From NCBI GenBank assembly GCA_963931155.1, contig OZ006978.1:496001-560000 (forward strand): a stretch of DNA of 64,000 nt, given 5' to 3'. Source of the stretch: CALXVA01 sp944392465. GTDB lineage: Bacteria; Bacillota; Clostridia; TANB77; CAG-508. Both the position numbers and the translations under genes were made by a program. Positions 30,551 to 37,828 of this stretch are shown piece after piece; within the stretch, counting starts at the first letter, position 1; the number at the start of each line of letters is the position of its first letter. The notes under the pieces are model-generated. The model worked only from the letters and a program-made list of their open reading frames with translations. It had not been told where the DNA came from and did not search any database.

Positions 30551-30579
30551 TTGACTTTTTGATTTTTATATAATATGAT
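30551..30579 (+). promoter_or_regulatory. Promoter of the rubrerythrin gene
   Basis: TTGACT at 30551 and TATGAT at 30574 with 17 bp spacing, 35 bp ahead of the rubrerythrin start. No clear Fur or PerR box is visible. Confidence 0.65.
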
Positions 30580-30613
30580 ATTAGACGAAATAAAATATAT
30601 AGGAGGTATTATA

Positions 30614-31147
30614 ATGGAATTAAAAGGTTCAAAAACAGAAGCTAATTTAAAAGCTGCTTTTTCAGGAGAATCAGAAGCAAGAAATAAATACACATATTTT
30701 GCAAGTGTTGCAAAAAAAGAAGGATATGAGCAAATAGCTGCTATATTCTTAGAAACAGCTCAAAACGAAAAAGAACATGCTGAATTACATTTTAAATATT
30801 TAGATGGTATTGGAGATACAAAATCTAATTTAGCTGATGCTGCAGCTGGTGAAAATTATGAGTGGACAGATATGTATCCTAAATTTGCTAAAGAAGCTGA
30901 AGAAGAAGGATTCATGGAAATTGCTGCTACATTTAGAGGTATTGCAGAAGTTGAAAAACATCATGAAGAAAGATATAAAAAATTATTAGAAAATGTTGAA
31001 AACGGAGAAGTTTTCAAAAAAGGAAGTATCGTTGTTTGGAAATGTAGAAACTGTGGTCATATCCATGTTGGATTAGAAGCTCCAACAGTTTGCCCTGTTT
31101 GTAAACATGCTCAAAGTTATTTTGAAGTAAATGCTGAAAATTATTAA
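30614..31147 (+). CDS. rbr: Rubrerythrin
   Basis: A 177-aa non-haem di-iron peroxidase that reduces hydrogen peroxide in anaerobes. The four-helix domain shows F-S-G-E-S-E-A-R-N-K-Y (first E-x-x-R), E-T-A-Q-N-E-K-E-H-A (E-x-x-x-H) and the later E-x-x-H pair (VEKHHEERY). The C-terminal rubredoxin-like domain has C-R-N-C-G-H and C-P-V-C-K-H (about 141-163) for the FeS4 iron. Start ATG at 30614 follows ATAGGAGG; the longer frame upstream contains the promoter. Divergent from feoB, an iron and oxidative-stress pairing that suggests shared control. Confidence 0.96.
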   Translation: MELKGSKTEANLKAAFSGESEARNKYTYFASVAKKEGYEQIAAIFLETAQNEKEHAELHFKYLDGIGDTKSNLADAAAGENYEWTDMYPKFAKEAEEEGFMEIAATFRGIAEVEKHHEERYKKLLENVENGEVFKKGSIVVWKCRNCGHIHVGLEAPTVCPVCKHAQSYFEVNAENY

Positions 31148-31185
31148 TCTTTTTATTTTTTATTAAACTATTAATTTTTTAATAT

Positions 31186-31270
31186 ATAAGAAAATTAACA
31201 TTGTTGTATACTGAAAAATCGTTAAAATTATTAAAATTTCAAATAAAAAGCGACTTTAAGTCGCTTTTTA
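31186..31270. repeat. Conserved ~55-nt element next to a terminator, copy 2
   Basis: Same blocks as at 18551-18636 (AAGAAAATTAAC, TTGTTGTATA, GAAAAATCGT, TTTCAAA), followed by the strong hairpin 31245-31269 (AAAAAGCGAC/GTCGCTTTTT) that lies between the convergent rubrerythrin and birA genes. The hairpin is a bidirectional terminator. Confidence 0.6.
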
Positions 31271-31334
31271 TTATTTCTGATTTGAGATTTTACTTTTAAA
31301 GAATAAATAATGTACTTATTTTTTAATTTTTTCC

Positions 31335-31916
31335 TTATATTATTCCTTTTTCTAAAAGATATTTTTCAAATTCGTATAAAAATTCATTTAATATTTCTTC
31401 TCTGTTAAATTCTTTTTCAAACTCTGTTTTCATTGATGTTGCAATATTTTTAACTTCTTCATTAAATTCTGTTTGGTTAACATTAAATCCTATTCCTATT
31501 AATAAATATTTAATCTTATCTCCTTTTGATGTTATTTGAGTAAGAATTCCTCCCATTTTTCTCCCATTATATATAATATCATTTGGTTTTTTTATGCCTA
31601 ATTTATAATTATATAATGTATTAATTGAATTAGTTAAAACCTTTGCAATATCAATTGTTAATGTATTTAATTTCTGAATAGTACATTTGGGATATATTAT
31701 AATTGTAAAAGTTAAGTTTTTCGCTTTATATGTATACCACTTTCTATCGTGTGTTCCTATTCCTTTTATTTGATTATCTGTAATTATAATTGTTCCGTTT
31801 TTTACACTTTTTTCTTCTGCAAGTTCTTTTGCTTTCATTTGTGTTGAATCTATTTCTTCAAAAAATATTTTATTTTTTCCAATTATTTCTGTTTCTTTGT
31901 TTACTTTTTCTCGCAT
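31335..31916 (-). CDS. birA: Biotin-protein ligase, catalytic domain only
   Basis: A 193-aa BPL/LplA-fold ligase that activates biotin as biotinyl-AMP and attaches it to biotin-dependent enzymes. Seen: FFEEIDSTQMKAKELAEE (start of the domain), the biotin-binding loop region IKGIGTHDRKW (equivalent of G-R-G-R-x-x-R-K-W, with G-I-G-T-H-D in place of the usual G-R-G-R) and the K-P-N-D-I-I-Y-N-G-R-K-M-G-G-I-L-T motif. There is no N-terminal helix-turn-helix, so it should not repress. The Arg-poor loop is unusual. Start ATG at 31916 has a weak ribosome site; a strong GGAAGGAG lies further upstream before a three-codon reading frame. Confidence 0.88.
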   Translation of the reverse strand: MREKVNKETEIIGKNKIFFEEIDSTQMKAKELAEEKSVKNGTIIITDNQIKGIGTHDRKWYTYKAKNLTFTIIIYPKCTIQKLNTLTIDIAKVLTNSINTLYNYKLGIKKPNDIIYNGRKMGGILTQITSKGDKIKYLLIGIGFNVNQTEFNEEVKNIATSMKTEFEKEFNREEILNEFLYEFEKYLLEKGII

Positions 31917-32234
31917 TTTAATCTTGTATGATATATTTAACTACTTAAATAATCATGCTCTCCTTCCTCGTATTTTAGATATTTTATTTGCAGTATATCA
32001 TGTTTTTACTTCAATGTCCATTACGAAATCTTTTATATTTTGCTATTATATTTTTTCGTTTATATAAATAGTATAAGTTGTTTTATCTTTGTCCAATAAT
32101 TATTATTACATATTTTTTTGATTTTTGTAAACAATATTAATAGAAATCATTTATGTTTATATTTACTTATATGTTTCTGTAATTTGTATTGTATAAATGG
32201 TATATTTTTTTCAAATTAGGAAGAGGTGAATCAT
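31917..32234. other. Divergent intergenic region, birA / XRE regulator
   Basis: A ~318-bp AT-rich gap holding the leaders of two divergent genes. On the minus strand GGAAGGAGAGC is followed by ATG ATT ATT TAA, a three-codon frame ahead of birA. I see no RNA gene or operator that I can name. Confidence 0.45.
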
Positions 32235-32561
32235 GTGGCACTAGATTATAATATAATTGGTGAAAGATTAAAAAGAGCAAGAATAGATAGTGGTTTAACT
32301 CAAGAGAAGCTTGCAGAAAAAATTGATGTTTCTATTGCTTTTCTTAGCAGAATAGAACGTGGAAGTTCTCATATTAGTTTAAAAAGATTAAGTCAAATAT
32401 GTGATATTTTAGGTATTACGGAAGGTTCGATATTAAATGGATCTTCTAATAAGGCAGAAAATTATTTATCTTCTGAATTTAATACTTTATTAAAAAATTC
32501 AACTCCAGAAAAACAAAAATTAATTTATAAAATTGCTAAAGTAATAAATGAAGATAAGTAA
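32235..32561 (+). CDS. XRE-family transcriptional regulator
   Basis: A ~108-aa protein with an N-terminal Cro/CI-type helix-turn-helix (about 8-62: IGERLKRARIDSGLTQEKLAEKI, then FLSRIERGSSHISLKRLSQICDIL) and a short helical tail that may mediate dimerisation. Start: GTG at 32235 lies six bases after GAGGTG; the GTG at 32226 overlaps that site. It precedes pflB in the same direction by 175 bp, with a separate promoter in between. Whether it controls pflB is unknown. Confidence 0.85.
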   Translation: MALDYNIIGERLKRARIDSGLTQEKLAEKIDVSIAFLSRIERGSSHISLKRLSQICDILGITEGSILNGSSNKAENYLSSEFNTLLKNSTPEKQKLIYKIAKVINEDK

Positions 32562-32670
32562 AACTCATTTATTTGTATAATATTTTAGAATATTATCTAT
32601 ACTATATTTAGAAGTATTTGATAATATTCTTTTTTGGTTTAAAATACCTCTATTTTTTTCGACATTTTTG

Positions 32671-32699
32671 TTGATATTATATATATTTTATGATATGAT
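32671..32699 (+). promoter_or_regulatory. Promoter of pflB
   Basis: TTGATA at 32671 and TATGAT at 32694, 17 bp apart, 37 bp before the pflB start codon. Confidence 0.62.
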
Positions 32700-32736
32700 T
32701 ATATGTGCTAAATTAATTATTTTAAGGAGGTTTATT

Positions 32737-34980
32737 ATGGATTTTAAAGAGTGGGATGGCTTTAACAAGAATGGTGAATGGACAGAAGAAATAGATGTTA
32801 GAGGCTTTATCCAAACTAACTATACACCTTATGAGGGAGATTCAAAATTCCTTGCTGGTGCTACAGATAAAACTAAAAAATTGTGGGATGAAGTTTTAGA
32901 GCTTTATAAGAAAGAAAGAGAAAATGGTGGAGTTCTAGATGCAGATTGTAAAACACCATCTTCTATAAATGCTTATGAAGCAGGTTATATAGATAAAGAC
33001 TTAGAAGAAATTGTTGGTCTTCAAACAGATGCTCCATTAAAAAGAGCTATTATGCCAAATGGTGGTATTAGAATAGTTGAAAAGTCTGCTGCAAGCTATG
33101 GATTTACAGTAGATCCAGAAACAGAATACATTTATCATAATTTAAGAAAAACACATAATGATGGTGTATTTGAAGTATATACACCTGATATAAGAGCTGC
33201 AAGAAGTTCTCACTTACTTACAGGTCTTCCAGATGGATATGGACGTGGAAGAATTATAGGTGATTACAGAAGAGTTGCATTATATGGTGTAGACGCATTA
33301 ATTGCTGAAAAGAAAGTTGAACTTGAAATATTAGATACTGATGAATTCACAGAAGATATTATAAGAAATCGTGAAGAAATTGGTGATCAAATAAAAGCTT
33401 TAAATGATTTAAAAGCAATGGCTGAAAAATATGGTTTTGATATTTCAGTTCCTGCATCAAATGCTAAAGAAGCTATTCAATGGTTATACTTTGGATATTT
33501 AGGAGCTGTAAAAGATCAAAATGGTGCAGCTATGAGTTTAGGAAGAACTTCTACTTTCTTAGATATATATATAGAAAGAGATCTTCAAAACGGAACATTA
33601 ACAGAATCTCAAGCTCAAGAATTAATGGATCAATTTATTATAAAATTAAGATTAGTTAGATTTTTAAGAGCACCAGAATATAACTCACTATTTAGTGGAG
33701 ATCCAGTTTGGGTTACTGAAAGCATTGGTGGTATGGGTATTGATGGTAGAACATTAGTTACTAAAAACTCATTCAGAGTACTTCATACTTTAGATAACTT
33801 AGGACCAGCTCCAGAACCAAATTTAACAGTATTATGGTCAAATAATTTACCTCAAGGTTTTAAGGATTATTGCGCAGATGTTTCTATTAGAACTTCAGCA
33901 ATTCAATATGAGAATGATGATTTAATGAGAATTACTCTTGGTGATGATTATGGAATAGCTTGTTGTGTTTCTGCAATGAAAATTGGTAAACAAATGCAAT
34001 TCTTTGGAGCTAGAGCAAACCTTGCAAAAACATTACTTTATGCAATTAATGGTGGTAGAGATGAGCTTTCTGGAAAACAAGTTGCTCCAAAATATCAACC
34101 AATAACTTCTGAATATTTAAATTATGACGAAGTTATGGAAAAATTTGATGTAATGATGGATTATGTAGCTAAAATATATATTAAAGCATTAAACGCAATT
34201 CATTATATGCATGATAAATATTCATATGAAGCATTAGAAATGGCTTTACATGATAGAGACCAAGATATATTAAGAACTATGGCATGTGGTATAGCAGGTC
34301 TATCAGTTGCTGCTGATTCACTTTCTGCAATTAAATATGCTAAAGTAAAAGTTATAAGAGATGAAACAGGATTGGCAGTTGATTACGTAGTTGAAGGTGA
34401 TTTCCCTAAATACGGAAATGATGATGATAGAGTAGATAGTATAGCTGTAGATATTGTAAAATCTTTCTTAAGAAAATTACAAAAACATCACACATATAGA
34501 GGTTCAAAACATACTCTTTCTATATTAACAATTACTTCTAATGTTGTTTATGGAAAGAATACAGGTAATACTCCTGACGGACGTAGAGCAGGAGAACCAT
34601 TTGGACCTGGAGCAAACCCTCTACATGGAAGAGATGCAAATGGAGCACTTGCTGTTATGAATACTATAGCAAAACTTCCTTACGAATACTCAGAAGATGG
34701 TATTTCATTTACATTTTCTATTACACCTGCTGCTCTTGGAAAAGATAAAGCTACTAAGATAAGTAACTTAGTAAGTATGTTAGATGGGTATTTTAAACAA
34801 ACTGGACATCATATAAATGTTAATGTATTTAACAGAGATTTACTTATAGATGCTATGAACCATCCAGAAAATTATCCTCAACTTACTATTCGTGTTTCAG
34901 GATATGCTGTTAACTTTATAAAACTAACAAGAGAGCAACAATTAGACGTAATAAATAGAACTATTCATGAGAGAATCTAA
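32737..34980 (+). CDS. pflB: Pyruvate formate-lyase
   Basis: A 747-aa glycyl-radical enzyme that splits pyruvate plus CoA into acetyl-CoA and formate in anaerobic metabolism. Active-site adjacent cysteines are in Y-G-I-A-C-C-V-S-A (about residue 410), the glycyl-radical site is in R-V-S-G-Y-A-V-N-F near the C terminus (about 724-732), and the D-G-R-R-A-G-E-P-F-G-P-G-A-N-P motif is typical of the family. Codon use is biased to A/T-ending major codons as in highly expressed genes. Start ATG at 32737 follows AAGGAGG; the frame upstream covers the promoter. It is followed by its activase gene, and acetyl-CoA would feed Pta-AckA at 49-51 kb for ATP. Confidence 0.98.
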   Translation: MDFKEWDGFNKNGEWTEEIDVRGFIQTNYTPYEGDSKFLAGATDKTKKLWDEVLELYKKERENGGVLDADCKTPSSINAYEAGYIDKDLEEIVGLQTDAPLKRAIMPNGGIRIVEKSAASYGFTVDPETEYIYHNLRKTHNDGVFEVYTPDIRAARSSHLLTGLPDGYGRGRIIGDYRRVALYGVDALIAEKKVELEILDTDEFTEDIIRNREEIGDQIKALNDLKAMAEKYGFDISVPASNAKEAIQWLYFGYLGAVKDQNGAAMSLGRTSTFLDIYIERDLQNGTLTESQAQELMDQFIIKLRLVRFLRAPEYNSLFSGDPVWVTESIGGMGIDGRTLVTKNSFRVLHTLDNLGPAPEPNLTVLWSNNLPQGFKDYCADVSIRTSAIQYENDDLMRITLGDDYGIACCVSAMKIGKQMQFFGARANLAKTLLYAINGGRDELSGKQVAPKYQPITSEYLNYDEVMEKFDVMMDYVAKIYIKALNAIHYMHDKYSYEALEMALHDRDQDILRTMACGIAGLSVAADSLSAIKYAKVKVIRDETGLAVDYVVEGDFPKYGNDDDRVDSIAVDIVKSFLRKLQKHHTYRGSKHTLSILTITSNVVYGKNTGNTPDGRRAGEPFGPGANPLHGRDANGALAVMNTIAKLPYEYSEDGISFTFSITPAALGKDKATKISNLVSMLDGYFKQTGHHINVNVFNRDLLIDAMNHPENYPQLTIRVSGYAVNFIKLTREQQLDVINRTIHERI

Positions 34981-35078
34981 GAGTTAAAATAATTGGTTTT
35001 GGCAATTGTTACTTAGAGGAATAGATTTCTTAAATTTATTCCTCTTGTGCCTAGCCACAATTCAATTACTTTTAACTC
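34979..35078 (+). other. Structured RNA-like region between pflB and pflA
   Basis: Outer arms (34981-34995, GAGTTAAAATAATTG, and 35063-35078) pair with one bulge. Inside is a second perfect stem, AGAGGAATA at 35015 with TATTCCTCT at 35037. The nested fold starts at the pflB stop codon and ends about 120 bp before pflA. It may act as terminator, mRNA stabiliser of pflB or processing site. Confidence 0.6.
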
Positions 35079-35197
35079 TAAATTTATGTCAAAAGTTTGA
35101 TATAAATTTTGTTCTATTTTGTTATTTAATATTTTATATAAAATATTAAGCATACGATGATTTTTATTTTTAAATTTAATAACGGAGGATTTAATTA

Positions 35198-35947
35198 ATG
35201 GCTGAAAATAATATAGAACAAAATAAAAATGAGATATTAAAAGGAAGGATACATTCTTTTGAATCATTTGGAGCTGTAGATGGTCCAGGGATTAGATTTG
35301 TAGTGTTTTTCCAGGGATGTGCTTTACGTTGTAAATATTGCCATAATAGAGATACTTGGGCGGTAAATGCTGGACAAGAATATACTTCAGATGAATTAAT
35401 TGCTAAAATATCCAGATATAAAAATTATTTTACTGTTTCAGATGGAGGAGTTACCTTGTCAGGAGGCGAACCTTTACTTCAACAAGACTTTTTACTAGAA
35501 TTACTACCAAAACTTAAAAAGCAAGGAATTCATGTAGCAATAGATACATCTGGAAACTTCCCTCTTACTGACAAAATGAAAAAAATCATCGATTTAGCTG
35601 ATTTGTTTTTATTAGATATAAAATGTATCAATGATGATATTTGCAAAGATTTAGTTGGATTTTCGAACAAACTAGAGCTAGAATTTGCAAAATATTTAAG
35701 TAATATAAATAAAGATGTATGGATTAGACAAGTTTTAGTACCTGGTATAACAGACAATGAGGATGATTTGTTAGAATTAAAAGATTTTATTTCTAACCTA
35801 AGTAATGTAAAAAAAGTAGAAATCCTAGCTTATCATGATCTAGGTAGATTTAAGTGGGAAAATTTAGGATGTAATTACGAATTAGAAGATATTCCTAATG
35901 CAACTACAGAAGATGTAGCAAGAGCGAAGAAAATACTAGGTATTTAA
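35198..35947 (+). CDS. pflA: Pyruvate formate-lyase activating enzyme
   Basis: A 249-aa radical SAM enzyme that installs the glycyl radical on PflB. The Fe4S4-binding cysteines are in F-F-Q-G-C-A-L-R-C-K-Y-C-H (C-x3-C-x2-C, about 36-43), followed by N-R-D-T-W, the S-G-G-E-P motif (VTLSGGEPLLQ) for SAM and the I-D-T-S-G strand. Start ATG at 35198 follows CGGAGG. Its position right after pflB is the usual one. Confidence 0.97.
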   Translation: MAENNIEQNKNEILKGRIHSFESFGAVDGPGIRFVVFFQGCALRCKYCHNRDTWAVNAGQEYTSDELIAKISRYKNYFTVSDGGVTLSGGEPLLQQDFLLELLPKLKKQGIHVAIDTSGNFPLTDKMKKIIDLADLFLLDIKCINDDICKDLVGFSNKLELEFAKYLSNINKDVWIRQVLVPGITDNEDDLLELKDFISNLSNVKKVEILAYHDLGRFKWENLGCNYELEDIPNATTEDVARAKKILGI

Positions 35948-36064
35948 ATTTAATAGTACCATTGTGGCAGTGAAAGTGAACCTAAATTATTAGACAAAAA
36001 AATTTAATAAGGAAGGTTCATTTTCATGTGTATTTAACCCATTGGCTCGTCTCTTAGCAAAGCA

Positions 36065-36096
36065 AAGAGGAGATAGTTTAATTTCTATCTCCTCTT
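36065..36096. terminator. Bidirectional terminator after pflA
   Basis: Perfect 12-base arms (AAGAGGAGATAG / CTATCTCCTCTT) around an 8-base loop, placed between the convergent pflA and the small Cys-rich membrane protein gene. Confidence 0.87.
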
Positions 36097-36112
36097 CATT
36101 TAATGTTCTTTT

Positions 36113-36388
36113 TTAGCAATATTTATTATAATCATTATAGTCATCATAATCTTTCTTACAGCAATTGTCTTTTGCTTTATCTTTGCAACATGCAAGATTT
36201 ATTATTCTAATAATTAATAAAACTAGCAATATTGCCACAATTGATATAATTGCCCCAACGCCTAATAAAGTTGCAAGTCCAGTAAAAGCTCCAACAATTA
36301 GTCCGACTAAAAATAATAGTAATGATACTAAAACAAATACAATTATATCCACACAGCATTTAGCTATTTCGCGACATTTATTAGTCAT
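36113..36388 (-). CDS. Small Cys-rich membrane protein, unknown
   Basis: A 91-aa protein with two hydrophobic segments separated by a short glycine turn (about 14-68) and a C-terminal Cys/Lys/Tyr/Asp-rich tail (ACCKDKAKDNCCKK, then repeated D-Y-N). Similar small clostridial proteins are known but not characterised. Start ATG at 36388 lies eight bases after AGGAGG. It is monocistronic between pflA and dnaJ. The tail could bind metal or form disulphides; this is a guess. Confidence 0.65.
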   Translation of the reverse strand: MTNKCREIAKCCVDIIVFVLVSLLLFLVGLIVGAFTGLATLLGVGAIISIVAILLVLLIIRIINLACCKDKAKDNCCKKDYDDYNDYNKYC

Positions 36389-36502
36389 ATTTAACACCTC
36401 CTAGGTAATATAAAAAATACTACCTAGTATATAATATGCTAAGTTTCGACATTTATTTACAAAATAAAGTTTGTTTGTTTCACAAGCCAACCGTGTTCAA
36501 TG

Positions 36503-36560
36503 AAACCTGTCCCCAAAAGTGACAAGTTTGGCACAAAAGAGCCTGTCCCCAAAAGTGACA
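36503..36560. repeat. 36-bp tandem repeat, locus 1 (about 1.6 units)
   Basis: CCTGTCCCCAAAAGTGACA occurs twice at a spacing of exactly 36 bp (36506 and 36542) with TTTGGCACAAAAGAG between them. The array ends at the base before the dnaJ stop codon. The same family occurs at 49163 and 63785. Confidence 0.88.
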
Positions 36561-37733
36561 TTATCCAAATAATCCTCTTTTCTTTACAGGTGGTTGTTCA
36601 TTCATAGTTTTTGCAAGTTCTACCATTAAATCTCTTTGCTCTTTTGTAAGTCGTTTTGGTACTTGTACTAATACTGTAAATACAAAGTTTCCTTGAGAAT
36701 TGTTGTTGATGTTTTTGAATCCTTTATTTCTTATTGTAAATTTAGTTCCTGGTTGAGTACCGTCTGGTATTTTGTATGTTTCTTTACTTCCATCTACCAT
36801 AGGTATTTCTATGTCTGCTCCTAATGTTGCTTGAGTAAATGTTATTGGTATTTCGCACAATACATCTTGTCCTTGTCTTTTAAATATATTATGTCTTTTT
36901 ACATGTATTGTTATGTATAAATCTCCTTTAGCTCCCCCTTTAGTTCCTGGTTCTCCTTCTCCTCTAAGTACTATTGTTTGATTTTCATCAATTCCTGCAG
37001 GTATTTTTACTGTTACTTTAACTTGTTTTCTTACAGTTCCTTTTCCTTTACATTCTGTACATGGTTCAGGTATTATTTCTCCTGTTCCGTTACAATTTGA
37101 GCATGGTCTAACAGTTTGTACTTGACCGAATATCGTTGTTTGTGTTTGTTTTACTTGACCTGTTCCATGACACATACTACAAGTTTGTTTTTTTGTTCCT
37201 GGTTTTGCTCCATTTCCATGGCAGACAGTACATGTTTCATTTCTTGTTATATTAATTTGTTTTTGTACTCCTGAATAAGATTCTTCGAAAGTTATATCTA
37301 CTCTTGCTCGTAAATCTGCTCCTTGTTTAGGTCCGTTAGAGTTTCTAGAGCTACTTCTTCCTCCAAATCCTCCTCCAAAGAATGAAGAGAATATATCTCC
37401 TATATCTCCAAAATCACTAAATCCATCAAATCCACCTGTTGAAGATGTATATGAATAATATCCGTTTCTTCCACCAAATGGTCCTCCTGCTCCGCCAAAT
37501 CCTTGGCTTGGATCTGCTGTTCCGAATTGGTCATACATTTTTCTTTTTTCAGGGTTTGACAATGTTTCATAGGCTTCGTTTACTTCTTTAAATTTAGCTT
37601 CTGCTTCTTTTTTATTGTCTGGATTAGCATCTGGATGATATTTTTTAGCAAGTTTTCTATATGCTTTTTTTAGCTCTTCTTCACTTGCGTTTTTATCTAC
37701 ACCTAATATTTCATAGTAATCTTTTCCTGCCAT
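36561..37733 (-). CDS. dnaJ: Chaperone protein DnaJ
   Basis: A 390-aa type I J-protein, co-chaperone of DnaK. It has the J domain (5-69) with H-P-D (K-K-Y-H-P-D-A-N), a Gly/Phe-rich region (about 75-125), the zinc domain with four C-x-x-C-x-G-x-G repeats (C-T-V-C-H-G-N-G, C-S-M-C-H-G-T-G, C-S-N-C-N-G-T-G, C-T-E-C-K-G-K-G, about 155-220) and the two C-terminal beta domains. Start ATG at 37733 after ATAGGAGG. Last gene of the hrcA-grpE-dnaK-dnaJ operon. Confidence 0.98.
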   Translation of the reverse strand: MAGKDYYEILGVDKNASEEELKKAYRKLAKKYHPDANPDNKKEAEAKFKEVNEAYETLSNPEKRKMYDQFGTADPSQGFGGAGGPFGGRNGYYSYTSSTGGFDGFSDFGDIGDIFSSFFGGGFGGRSSSRNSNGPKQGADLRARVDITFEESYSGVQKQINITRNETCTVCHGNGAKPGTKKQTCSMCHGTGQVKQTQTTIFGQVQTVRPCSNCNGTGEIIPEPCTECKGKGTVRKQVKVTVKIPAGIDENQTIVLRGEGEPGTKGGAKGDLYITIHVKRHNIFKRQGQDVLCEIPITFTQATLGADIEIPMVDGSKETYKIPDGTQPGTKFTIRNKGFKNINNNSQGNFVFTVLVQVPKRLTKEQRDLMVELAKTMNEQPPVKKRGLFG

Positions 37734-37828
37734 ATTGCCTCCTATATCAGCTATAAGAAAAGTGGTACTTATTATTTTTTAATGTGATACCACTTTTCTT
37801 TTTGACTATTTTATCAAATTATCTTCTT

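Noticed and set aside
30289..30693. A separate gene upstream of feoB starting at 30693
   Set aside because: The part before 30480 overlaps the rubrerythrin gene and promoter and lacks a ribosome site; the rest is the N terminus of FeoB.
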